Shown piece after piece: positions 8,834-16,066 of a stretch of 39,257 nt of DNA (the first letter of the stretch is position 1; every line of letters begins with the position of its first letter). Position numbers and translations under genes: made by a program. The stretch covers positions 1-39,257 of the forward strand of contig JANJTQ010000212.1 in the NCBI GenBank assembly GCA_024711005.1, read 5' to 3'. The notes beneath the pieces are model-generated. The model ran no database searches, was not told the DNA's origin, and worked only from the letters and a program-made list of their open reading frames with translations. Source of the stretch: Opitutaceae bacterium. Lineage in GTDB: Bacteria > Verrucomicrobiota > Verrucomicrobiia > Opitutales > Opitutaceae.

Positions 8834-9537
8834 GAGTTCGCCTCCTTGTCGCCGGCGCCGGGCGACGTGGCATCGGCTAGTGAGACCGCGTCGAAGATCT
8901 CGTTGTCGGGCGCGGCTCGTACCAACAGTTCGCGCAAAGGTCCGCGTGCAAGCAGGCGGCTGAGTCGTCCCAGCAAGTCGAGGTGTGCGCGTGGCGAGGG
9001 TGCGATGAAAAAGAGCAGACGCGTGATCGGCGCCTTATCTGGCGTCTTCTCCGCGAGGCGCAGTGCGTCGCGTAGAAACAAAATCGCCACGACTCCGGAA
9101 TCGTGCCCCAGCGTGATCCGTGTGGACGGGTGGGGCAGGGCGAAGCCGCCGCCAACAGGTGCGAAGGTGATGGAGTCGGAGGTCTTGAGACGCTGGGCCA
9201 GGAGCTGCCGGATCGAAGGCGTCGCTCCGCACAGGGAGCCGACGATTTTTTGAAACGCCTCCGTGACACCGGAGCCGGGAATGTCGCGATGAATGCCGCC
9301 GGCGCGCAGCAACGGTTCGAGCCGCCAGCCCGCCCCGATGCGAGGTGCCTCCGGGGCCAGAAATCCCACGTGCGCCGCGAGGCCGCGGGTGGCGGCCCAG
9401 TTGGCGACCTGCGAACGATCGAACAACAACCGTCCGCGATCCGGGGTATGCGGAAGCCCCTCGTTGCGTATCCAGTCTTCAACGACTTTCTCCGTCACGC
9501 CGAACGACTCCGCGATTTGGATGAGATTCAGATACAT
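8830..9537 (-). CDS. HTH plus PTS EIIA-type (PtsN-like) regulatory protein
   Basis: 235 residues, ATG at 9537. Residues 1-50 (MYLNLIQIAESFGVTEKVVE, then W..NEGLPHTPDRGRLLFDR) form an excisionase/MerR-like helix-turn-helix. Residues about 90-225 match the PTS EIIA type-2 domain, with the phosphorylatable histidine in GGGFALPHPSTR (H136), followed by the ITRLLFFIAP and HLDLLGRLSRLLARG elements seen in PtsN. EIIA-Ntr-type proteins sense phosphorylation state and regulate transporters or regulators by contact. Here the gene is embedded between the two NuoL-like genes (22 bp after copy A, ATGA overlap with copy B). A regulatory subunit or regulator specific to this complex or to SulP is likely. 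No sugar-specific EIIB or EIIC gene is nearby. Confidence 0.75.
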   Translation of the reverse strand: MYLNLIQIAESFGVTEKVVEDWIRNEGLPHTPDRGRLLFDRSQVANWAATRGLAAHVGFLAPEAPRIGAGWRLEPLLRAGGIHRDIPGSGVTEAFQKIVGSLCGATPSIRQLLAQRLKTSDSITFAPVGGGFALPHPSTRITLGHDSGVVAILFLRDALRLAEKTPDKAPITRLLFFIAPSPRAHLDLLGRLSRLLARGPLRELLVRAAPDNEIFDAVSLADATSPGAGDKEANS

Positions 9538-9559
9538 CGTGGGATTACAGAAATCGGTT

Positions 9560-11509
9560 TCATCGCCCGCCTCCGATCAACACAACCGCGGCCACCGCGG
9601 CGAGGCCAAGCAGCAGATAGAGCAGATACGCTTGCAGGCGGCCGTGCTGCATCCGACGCGCGGCTCCGGCGAGCTGCATCACCGCGCCGCCCGCCGGTCG
9701 GACGATGGTTTCGAGCACCGTTTCCGGCGTGTGCTCCTCAAAATGCGCCTGGGCCGGGAAGGTGTCCATCACGCGGCCCTCATGTCGCTGCGGGTGCAAG
9801 ATCCAGGTGAACCATTGAGTGATGATGTTGGCGAAGGAGCCGGCGGTGTATTGCATTCGCGCGGTCGGAGCTGCGTATCCGCAATCCCACGTCCCGGACC
9901 GGCGAAGACCGTGTTTGTTCGCGAGTTTCCAGAGGACGACCGCTCCCGCGATCGCCAAAACGGTGAGAACAACATGGCTCCGCCCGAGAACGCCGAGCGA
10001 AGCCGGGGCGGCGATTTCGCTCCATGCCGGGTTCCAGATGGAGGCGGTCCGCGCCATCGCCGGCCAGACGAGCACCGGGGCCAGTCCGATGGTCACGCAG
10101 GCCCCGGCCAGCAGCAGCATCGGACCGGTCATCGAACAGCCGGCCTCGTGTGCCTTTTCCGCGGCCGGAGTTCGCGACGCACCCAAAAAAACGATTCCGC
10201 AAACCTTGATGAAGCACGCGAGCGCCAAGGCTCCGGTGACGGCCAGGAGCACGGCGGCGAACACCGCGGCCAGCGCGGCGTTTCCTTGGGAGTTCACCGC
10301 ATCAAACAAGCCCAGATAGACCAGCCATTCGCTGACGAAACCGTTCAATGGGGGCAGTCCGGAAATCGCCACTGCGCCGAGGGCGAAGAGTCCGGCCGTC
10401 CACGGCATTGATCTCCACAATCCGCCGAGACGGCTCATCTCGCGGGTGCCCGTCGTGTGCAGGACCGAGCCGGCGCCGAGAAAGAGCAGTGACTTAAACA
10501 AACCGTGATTCCAGACGTGAAGAAGTCCGCCTGCCAAGGCCAGCCGTCCCCAGGTTGCGTTGTCCTGCCGCGCCGCGATCAAAGCGAATCCGAAGCCGAT
10601 GAAGATGATGCCGATGTTCTCGACACTATGGTAGGCGAGCAGGCGTTTGAGATCGTGTTGACCCAAGGCGAACGCGACGCCCAGCACCGCGCTGACGACG
10701 CCGAGGGAGGCGATGACCCAGCCGGCCGCGCCCGGAACCGGCAGCCATCCGCTGAAACGGACAAGACCGTAAATGCCCAGTTTGATCGTGACGCCCGACA
10801 TGATGGCCGAGACATGGCTCGGTGCGTTGGCATGCGCCGACGGCAGCCAGATGTGCAGCGGAAACAGCCCGGCCTTCACACCGAAACCGAACAACGCGAG
10901 CCAGAACAGCGGGGCGAGCGAAGTCTCGTCACGCATGGGTCCGAGATCCCACGTTCCGGTGCGCGCCGCCAGAATCGCGAAATACGCGAAGAGGCAGAGC
11001 GTCGCCGCGTGCGAAGTCGCCAGATACAACCAACCCGCGGCCCGCACCTCGCGGCGTTGCCGGTCAAGCGTGACCAGAAAATAGCTCGCGACGGTGAAAA
11101 GCTCCCAGGCGATAAGAAAATGAAGCCCGTTCGAAGACAACAGCACCAATGCGATCGAGGCAATCAGGACGCTCCACCACACCCGGCCCGCCCGGGCCGA
11201 GCGCGGATGCGCGGCATCGGTCCAATATTCGCGGGAATAGACGGTCCCGGCGCTTGCCACCACGGCGAGCAGGACAAGAAACAGAGCGCTGATGCAATCG
11301 AGCCGGAAGTGAAGCGTTTCTCCGCCGACCAGGAACCCACCCCGCCAAATCCAGGCTTCGCCGCCTGCGAGTACATTGACCGCGGCCGTCAACGCCGCGA
11401 CATTTCCCGCGAGCGTTGCCGCCAACCAACACCGCGGACTCGAGCTTCCGCTGACGATTGCAACCAGCAAGGCGACTCCGGCGGTGAAGAGGAGCGCGCC
11501 GATAGTCAT
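9560..11509 (-). CDS. Ehr complex NuoL/HyfB-like antiporter subunit, copy A
   Basis: 649 residues, ATG at 11509, lying 49 bp behind SulP. It contains the same ordered motifs as copy B: SSNGLHFLIAWELF, FGVKAGLFPLHIWLPSAHAN, SHVSAIMSGVTIKLGIYG, HDLKRLLAYHSVENIGIIF, LLHVWNHGLFKSLLFL, CGYAAPTARMQYTAGSF and a C-terminal helix. The duplication of this subunit inside one operon probably replaces HyfD, giving three antiporter-like modules. An alternative is that copy A pairs with the adjacent SulP transporter, by analogy with the NuoL-like DabB working with DabA in inorganic-carbon uptake; no DabA-like gene is present here. Its position next to SulP, apart from the core genes, makes this worth testing. 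Confidence 0.87.
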   Translation of the reverse strand: MTIGALLFTAGVALLVAIVSGSSSPRCWLAATLAGNVAALTAAVNVLAGGEAWIWRGGFLVGGETLHFRLDCISALFLVLLAVVASAGTVYSREYWTDAAHPRSARAGRVWWSVLIASIALVLLSSNGLHFLIAWELFTVASYFLVTLDRQRREVRAAGWLYLATSHAATLCLFAYFAILAARTGTWDLGPMRDETSLAPLFWLALFGFGVKAGLFPLHIWLPSAHANAPSHVSAIMSGVTIKLGIYGLVRFSGWLPVPGAAGWVIASLGVVSAVLGVAFALGQHDLKRLLAYHSVENIGIIFIGFGFALIAARQDNATWGRLALAGGLLHVWNHGLFKSLLFLGAGSVLHTTGTREMSRLGGLWRSMPWTAGLFALGAVAISGLPPLNGFVSEWLVYLGLFDAVNSQGNAALAAVFAAVLLAVTGALALACFIKVCGIVFLGASRTPAAEKAHEAGCSMTGPMLLLAGACVTIGLAPVLVWPAMARTASIWNPAWSEIAAPASLGVLGRSHVVLTVLAIAGAVVLWKLANKHGLRRSGTWDCGYAAPTARMQYTAGSFANIITQWFTWILHPQRHEGRVMDTFPAQAHFEEHTPETVLETIVRPAGGAVMQLAGAARRMQHGRLQAYLLYLLLGLAAVAAVVLIGGGR

Positions 11510-11558
11510 GGCCGGGCCCCGGGGCGGGGATGCGTTCCTTTGTTTTGATGACCGACGT

Positions 11559-13400
11559 TCATTTTTGGATACCGTGGTGTTCGCGTGACGACTTCGGTGA
11601 GTTCAGCACCCGATGCGTGCGATCGAGCGCGGCGGAGAGTTCCTGGCGGGCGGATTCGAGTTCCCGTTTTTGTGCGTGAAACGCTTCGTGCGCCTCCAGC
11701 GGTTCCTCGACCGGCGGAAGACCGAGAATCTCCCGGGCGCGAGCGAGCGCCGCGGTGATGTCGGCGCACACGTTTTCGTGTCCGAGACGATCCAGAAACC
11801 CTGCGTTCTCCATCGCCGCATACGGTTGGGTGTGCGGTGCGCTGAGCAGCAGGTGTTTGCCCTTGGCGCGCAGTTTGTGATGCAAATCCTCCAGCGCCTG
11901 CAGTCCGGTCGCGTCGATCGCGAGCACCTTGCGCACCCGCAGGATCAAGATCTCCGGTTCTTGCTTCGCCCGCTTCAACTCGTCGTCGAGCTTGTCGACC
12001 ACACCGAAGAAGAAAGCGCCAAACACCCGAAAAACGAGCACCCCGTCCGGCACCTGTTTGCCGACCAGGGAATGGTGCGAACCCTCGGTTTCGGTGGCTT
12101 CGTCGACCGCGGTGATGCGAGTGGTTTCGGCGATGCGTTTGACCATCAGGAGTGATGCGAGCACGACGCCGACTTCGACGGCGAGCGTGAGGTTTGTCAG
12201 GACCGTGAGTGCGAGGGTGGCGAGGAACACCGACGAATCGCTGAGCGGCCAGCGGGAGAGGCGGGTGAACTGTTTCCACGAGACCATCCGATAGGAGGCG
12301 ACCACGAGAATCGCGCTCAAGGTGGCGAGTGGGATATGGTTCACCAGCGGGGCCGCCATCACCAGCATCCCGAGCAATAAAGCCGAATGAACGATGCCGG
12401 CCACCGGCGAGCGCGCGCCCGAGCGGACGTTGACCACCGAGCGGGCCACCGCGCCGGTCGCGGGGATGCAGCCGAACAGGGGGCCGATCATGTTGCCGAT
12501 CCCCTGCGCGACGAGTTCCTGATTGGAATCGTGTTTGTCGTCGAGGATACCGTCGGTGACGACCGCGCAGAGGAGTGCCTGCATCGCGATCAGCAGGGCG
12601 ATGGTGAACGCCGGCTGGATCAGATCTTTCACCGTGGCCCAATCGGTATGGGGGATCTGAAGCGCGGGGAGTTGCCGTGAGAATTCGCCGAACGCGGAGC
12701 CGATGGTCGCGAGTTCCCACCGATCGTTCAACCCGAGGCCCGCGACGATGATCGTCGCCAGCACCAAGCCCACCATGGCTCCGGGCACATAACGCGACAG
12801 TCGGGCCGGCCACAGTCCGATCACCGCGACCGAAACCACCGACAACGTCACGGTCGGCCAGTGAACGGCGTCGAAATGCATCGCGAGTGTTTGAACCTTC
12901 CCGAGGAAATCCACGGGCATTTTTTCCACGTTGAGTCCGAAGAAATGTTTGATCTGCGAACTGAGGATCAGGATCGCGATGCCCTTGGTGAACGCGCGTG
13001 AGACCGGATACGGGATGAAGCGGATGATCGACCCCAGCCGGGCGAAACCCATCACGCAGAGCATCGCCCCGGCCATGAGGGTGCAGAGCATGAGTCCCCC
13101 GGGCCCGAAGCTTTGCAGCACGCTGTAGGTGATGATGACGAACGCGCCGGTCGGGCCGGCGATCTGCACGCGGGAACCGCTGAAAACGGCGATCAGCCCG
13201 CCCCCGATGATCGCGGTGAACAGGCCTTGCTCGGGCTTCACTCCCGAGGCGATGGCGAACGCGATCGAGAGGGGAAACGCCAGGGTCATGACGTTGAGCC
13301 CCGCCATGAAGTCCCGCCGGAAAGCGGCCCTGGAATAGCCGCGAAGCGCCTCGATCAATTTTGGCCGGAAGAAAAGGGAAGTCGTCGACGTGAGTTTCAT
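11559..13400 (-). CDS. SulP-family anion transporter with STAS domain
   Basis: 613 residues, ATG at 13400. The N-terminal part is the SulP membrane domain: FMAGLNVMTLAFPLSIAFAI ASGVKPEQGLFTAIIGG, then GSRVQIAGPTGAFVII, the family signature. The STAS domain spans about 440-560, with LRVRKVLAIDATGLQALEDL: the usual D-x-S-G phosphosite is D-A-T-G. The C-terminus (about 570-613) is charged and probably a coiled coil. SulP proteins carry sulfate, bicarbonate or dicarboxylates in symport with H+ or Na+. It is preceded at 10 bp by the unknown gene and followed at 49 bp by NuoL-like copy A, so it is part of the Ehr operon. No sulfate-assimilation gene is near. Bicarbonate is plausible but unproven. 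Confidence 0.9.
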   Translation of the reverse strand: MKLTSTTSLFFRPKLIEALRGYSRAAFRRDFMAGLNVMTLAFPLSIAFAIASGVKPEQGLFTAIIGGGLIAVFSGSRVQIAGPTGAFVIITYSVLQSFGPGGLMLCTLMAGAMLCVMGFARLGSIIRFIPYPVSRAFTKGIAILILSSQIKHFFGLNVEKMPVDFLGKVQTLAMHFDAVHWPTVTLSVVSVAVIGLWPARLSRYVPGAMVGLVLATIIVAGLGLNDRWELATIGSAFGEFSRQLPALQIPHTDWATVKDLIQPAFTIALLIAMQALLCAVVTDGILDDKHDSNQELVAQGIGNMIGPLFGCIPATGAVARSVVNVRSGARSPVAGIVHSALLLGMLVMAAPLVNHIPLATLSAILVVASYRMVSWKQFTRLSRWPLSDSSVFLATLALTVLTNLTLAVEVGVVLASLLMVKRIAETTRITAVDEATETEGSHHSLVGKQVPDGVLVFRVFGAFFFGVVDKLDDELKRAKQEPEILILRVRKVLAIDATGLQALEDLHHKLRAKGKHLLLSAPHTQPYAAMENAGFLDRLGHENVCADITAALARAREILGLPPVEEPLEAHEAFHAQKRELESARQELSAALDRTHRVLNSPKSSREHHGIQK

Positions 13401-13410
13401 ATCGGGCGGT

Positions 13411-13965
13411 TCATCGACTGCTCACGATCCCCTTGGTCGCCATCACGCTGTCGATCAACTCGCGGGCCGCGTCGCTCAGGTCGGCATCCGGTCGGTAACG
13501 CCGGAAGATCGCCTCGATCCGGGCGACCGTGACATCACGCATGTCGTGCAACAACCGGCTCGCGTCGGCCGCATCGGTGTCGTCCAGGTGCGTGGCGGCG
13601 TCGATCACGGATAACTTGTGCGCCAGAACGCGCGCGGACTCGTTGACCGACAATTGTACTCCGGCGGCCCGTCCCGTTTGCGTCAGTTGTCCGTCGGACG
13701 CCAGGTGGATCAAATGCTCCGTAAGTTCGGTCGTCATCCATCCGGCTGGCATGCGCATCAGGTCCGAGACCTCGACGAGGATGGCTTGCGCGATTCCGTT
13801 TGGCACGGCGATCGGAACGGGGCGTCCGATGGCCAGATAAACAACGGCGATGCAGTGCTTGTGGCACACCGCCAGTTCCAGAGAGACGTCTCTTTTGTTG
13901 GCGCGTGTGCCGATCTCGGAAAGCGCGCGGGACAGGTGGCTCGATTTGATTCGGAGGGAATGCAT
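13411..13965 (-). CDS. Unknown protein in the Ehr operon, possibly a degenerate nucleotidyltransferase-like fold
   Basis: 184 residues from MHSLRIKSSHLSRAL at 13965. The reading frame is open further upstream, but that part overlaps the zinc-ribbon gene; with this start the two genes are 11 bp apart and SulP follows after 10 bp. I do not recognise it firmly. The order of elements (a stretch like MRMPAGWMTTELTEHL, then LAHKLSVIDAATHLDDTDAAD ASRLLHDM) recalls DUF6036/AbiEii-type nucleotidyltransferase-like proteins, where 'LPPGWLN' and 'LLAMKL...R..D..D...LL' occur in that order. The catalytic GS..D.D motif is not visible, so this resemblance is weak. Its presence between a zinc ribbon and a transporter says only that it is co-expressed. 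Confidence 0.55.
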   Translation of the reverse strand: MHSLRIKSSHLSRALSEIGTRANKRDVSLELAVCHKHCIAVVYLAIGRPVPIAVPNGIAQAILVEVSDLMRMPAGWMTTELTEHLIHLASDGQLTQTGRAAGVQLSVNESARVLAHKLSVIDAATHLDDTDAADASRLLHDMRDVTVARIEAIFRRYRPDADLSDAARELIDSVMATKGIVSSR

Positions 13966-13976
13966 GGCCGGGTGGA

Positions 13977-14348
13977 TCAAGCGGTTGTGGTGCCCGAACG
14001 TTTTTCCTGTTCCAGCAACTCGGCGGGCGGCGCGACCATCGTCACGAACACGCCGCAATTCGGACACAGGGCGAAGCCGCCGGGTTTGAGCAGCTCGTGT
14101 TGCGTGCCGGCGGGCAGACGCAGGTGACAACTTCCGCACCCGCTGCCCGAGGTCCTCACCACGCTCGGCCGCTTTTGCCGCAGCATGCGGTCGTGGTGCG
14201 TCAGCAACGCGACCGGCAGAAGGCCGCGCAACTCGGCGATCTGTTCCAGCACCGCCTTGTGCCGGGCTTTCCCGGCGGGGAGCGTGGCGGCGAAACGCTC
14301 CAGCCAGTTAAGTGAATGAAGTTCCAGTAGCCCTTCGACGGATTGCAT
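13977..14348 (-). CDS. C4 zinc-ribbon protein, first gene of the Ehr operon
   Basis: 123 residues from MQSVEGLLELHSLNWLERFA at 14348. A helical N-terminal half (LEQIAELRGLLPVALLTHHD RML) is followed by a zinc ribbon with C71-x2-C74 (GCGSC) and C95-x2-C98 (CPNCG). The layout resembles the small helix-plus-C4-zinc-ribbon proteins seen near regulators, where the ribbon binds nucleic acid or protein. The 14348 start was chosen because it lies 28 nt downstream of the transcription start predicted from the sigma-54-like site; the longer frame to 14399 would run into that promoter. Function unknown; as leader gene it may regulate the operon. Confidence 0.65.
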   Translation of the reverse strand: MQSVEGLLELHSLNWLERFAATLPAGKARHKAVLEQIAELRGLLPVALLTHHDRMLRQKRPSVVRTSGSGCGSCHLRLPAGTQHELLKPGGFALCPNCGVFVTMVAPPAELLEQEKRSGTTTA

Positions 14349-14386
14349 AGAACTCAGGCGAAAGCATCGGTGACGCCAAGCGGAAC

Positions 14387-14402
14387 GGCAACTTCGCAAC
14401 CG
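14387..14402 (-). promoter_or_regulatory. Candidate sigma-54 promoter of the Ehr operon
   Basis: Minus strand reads CGGTTGCGAAGTTGCC: GG (14401-14400), exactly 10 nt, then GC (14389-14388) within TTGC. This matches the -24/-12 GG-N10-GC rule, with an imperfect -24 box. The predicted start is near 14376, 28 nt before the zinc-ribbon ATG. The divergent gene encodes a sigma-54 activator, which supports it. An AT-rich stretch further upstream (14400-14450) could instead hold a sigma-70 promoter. Confidence 0.45.
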
Positions 14403-14474
14403 TCGTCACGTAAGTGTATTAAATTGTATTTGTCCTTATTTGGCGGAACGGAGCCGAACTCTAAAAGATTCAGT

Positions 14475-14490
14475 TGGGGCAAATATTGCA
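14475..14490 (+). promoter_or_regulatory. Candidate sigma-54 promoter of the NtrC-type activator gene
   Basis: Reads TGGGGCAAATATTGCA: GG at 14476-14477, 10 nt, GC at 14488-14489, with a perfect TTGCA -12 box and TGGxxC at -24. The predicted start is near 14501, so the ATG at 14527 is used and not the upstream in-frame codons from 14440. If active, the activator would control its own synthesis. Confidence 0.55.
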
Positions 14491-14496
14491 TTTAAA

Positions 14497-14515
14497 AACT
14501 GCATTTATTGCAGTT
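14497..14515. repeat. 7-bp inverted repeat at the predicted start point of the activator gene
   Basis: AACTGCA (14497-14503), TTTAT, TGCAGTT (14509-14515) is a perfect palindrome with a 5-nt centre. It covers the predicted transcription start of the activator and lies about 110-125 bp upstream of the Ehr start. That distance suits an enhancer site for the activator. A small 5'-leader hairpin is the alternative. Confidence 0.4.
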
Positions 14516-14526
14516 GGGTCTTGGGC

Positions 14527-15936
14527 ATGAATCCTTCGCTCATCACGGTGGTTGTCCTCGATCGGCACGCGGCGGATCTGGCCCGCTTGATTACTACCTT
14601 GGAGGATGCGGGCTATCGCGTTCTGCCAGCTTCGACCGAGGCGCAGGTTGAGCGCTACACTTCGGAAGGACCGGTCAACCTCGTGGTGAAGGGATATGAA
14701 GCGGGCAAAGTGGACGCGCTTCCGCTCATGGAACGCATCCGCGCGATTTCTCCGGACACGGAGTTCATTTTCTGCGGAAGCGGCGGCACGATCCAGGATG
14801 CGGTCGCCGCGTTGCGGCAAGGGGCGTGTGATTATCTGACCAAGCCGGTGTCGGCGGATCTGCTGCGGGAGGCGGTGCGTCGGGCGCTGGAGCGTCAGTC
14901 CTTGGTGGCGGATGATCCCAAGCTGCGGGCCAGTTTGCGCCGACACTCGGCGCCGGACGTTTTTGCGGGGACCAGTGCGGCGATGCGCGCCATTGGCGAG
15001 ACTCTGCAAACCGTGGCGCCCACCGATGTGCCGGTGTTGATCACCGGTGAAAGCGGCACGGGCAAGGAACTGGTTGCCCGGGCGCTTCACGAGCGGGGGA
15101 GCCGGCGGGAGGGACCCTTCATCGCGATCAACTGCGCGGGCCTGCCGGACAACCTCATCGAGTCGGAGCTCTTTGGGCACATTCGCGGGGCGTTCACCGG
15201 TGCGATCACGGATCGGCCGGGGGCGTTCCAGTCGGCCGCGGGCGGAACGCTTTTTCTCGACGAGATCGGCGACCTCAGTCCGAAGGGGCAGGGGGATCTC
15301 TTGCGCGTGTTGGAAGACGGTTTGTTTCGTCCGGTAGGTGGCACGCGTCTGCTGCGGGCCGACGCCCGCATCGTCGCCGCGACCAACCATGATTTGGGGG
15401 CGTTTGCGAATGCCGGACGTTTCCGCGAGGATCTGCTCTACCGGCTCAACATCGTGGAGTTTCACCTGGTGCCGTTGCGGGAGCGAACGGAGGACATCCC
15501 GGCGTTGGCCGCGGCGTTCAACAGCCACTTTTCAGCGCGCCACGGTCGTCGTCGCAAGCAGTTGAGTCCCGATTTTCTCGCGGCGTTGTCCCGTCATCCC
15601 TGGCCGGGAAACGTGCGGCAGTTGCGGAATCTGATGGAACGTCTGGTCGTCACCGTGCGCGACTCGGAGTTGGGCATCGAACATGCGCCCGAACCGCCGG
15701 CGACCTCGCGCAAGTCGACGCCGGCCGGAGCGATCTCCTCGGCGACCGGCGCGCAGGCCTTGTTCACGGTTCAAGCCGGCACGAGTCTGTCGGACGTGGA
15801 GTCCCAACTCATTCGGGAAACGCTGACGCGGGTGACGCCAAATCGCGCGGAGGCGGCGCACCTGCTCGGGATTAGTCCGCGGGCCCTCGCTTATAAACTG
15901 AAAGCCCTGGGGCTCGGACGAGGGGCGGTCGCATGA
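14527..15936 (+). CDS. NtrC-family sigma-54 activator with a receiver lacking the phosphoacceptor
   Basis: 469 residues from MNPSLITVVVLDRHAADLAR at 14527. Residues 1-125 fold like a receiver (EFIFCGSGGTIQDAVAALRQ, then GACDYLTKPVS with the conserved K). The aspartate that should be phosphorylated is replaced: 'LVVLDxxMP' reads LVVKGYEAG, with K55 at its place, and the acidic pair is reduced to LDRH. The AAA+ domain is complete: Walker A GESGTGKE (174-181), the sigma-54-contacting GAFTGA loop (221-226), Walker B GGTLFLDEIGDL, and FREDLLYRLNI. A Fis-type HTH ends the protein (TPNRAEAAHLLGISPRALAY KLKALGL). It can drive sigma-54 transcription but probably does not answer to a histidine kinase; a ligand or partner such as the EIIA-like protein may control it. 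It is divergent from the Ehr operon, its most likely target. Confidence 0.92.
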   Translation: MNPSLITVVVLDRHAADLARLITTLEDAGYRVLPASTEAQVERYTSEGPVNLVVKGYEAGKVDALPLMERIRAISPDTEFIFCGSGGTIQDAVAALRQGACDYLTKPVSADLLREAVRRALERQSLVADDPKLRASLRRHSAPDVFAGTSAAMRAIGETLQTVAPTDVPVLITGESGTGKELVARALHERGSRREGPFIAINCAGLPDNLIESELFGHIRGAFTGAITDRPGAFQSAAGGTLFLDEIGDLSPKGQGDLLRVLEDGLFRPVGGTRLLRADARIVAATNHDLGAFANAGRFREDLLYRLNIVEFHLVPLRERTEDIPALAAAFNSHFSARHGRRRKQLSPDFLAALSRHPWPGNVRQLRNLMERLVVTVRDSELGIEHAPEPPATSRKSTPAGAISSATGAQALFTVQAGTSLSDVESQLIRETLTRVTPNRAEAAHLLGISPRALAYKLKALGLGRGAVA

Positions 15937-15980
15937 GGTGGCTCCATGTAGTCGGAATCCGATTCGGATAGCAGCCCGAT

Positions 15981-16001
15981 CGATGGGGTAATTTCCCATC
16001 G
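15981..16001 (+). terminator. Hairpin after the activator gene
   Basis: CGATGGG (15981-15987) pairs with CCCATCG (15995-16001) around a 7-nt AT-rich loop, 45 bp after the activator stop. No U-tract follows. It may end the activator transcript or act in the kinase leader. Confidence 0.35.
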
Positions 16002-16066
16002 GGGATTCACCTGATTTCGCCCGTTTGAAAATTGCCGCATTGTCTGAGCGCCCCACTTGGGCGTGA

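Noticed and set aside
1563-11509. Classical [NiFe] hydrogenase-4/formate hydrogenlyase
   Set aside because: The operon layout fits, but the Ni-Fe and proximal-cluster cysteines are all missing and no formate dehydrogenase or hyp genes are present.
13966-14139. N-terminal extension of the 184-residue unknown protein
   Set aside because: It overlaps the zinc-ribbon gene in another frame and is Arg-rich without pattern; the ATG at 13965 gives neat operon spacing.
14470-15528. 352-codon minus-strand frame opposite the sigma-54 activator
   Set aside because: Arg/Gln/His-rich antisense shadow; the AAA+ motifs lie on the plus strand.
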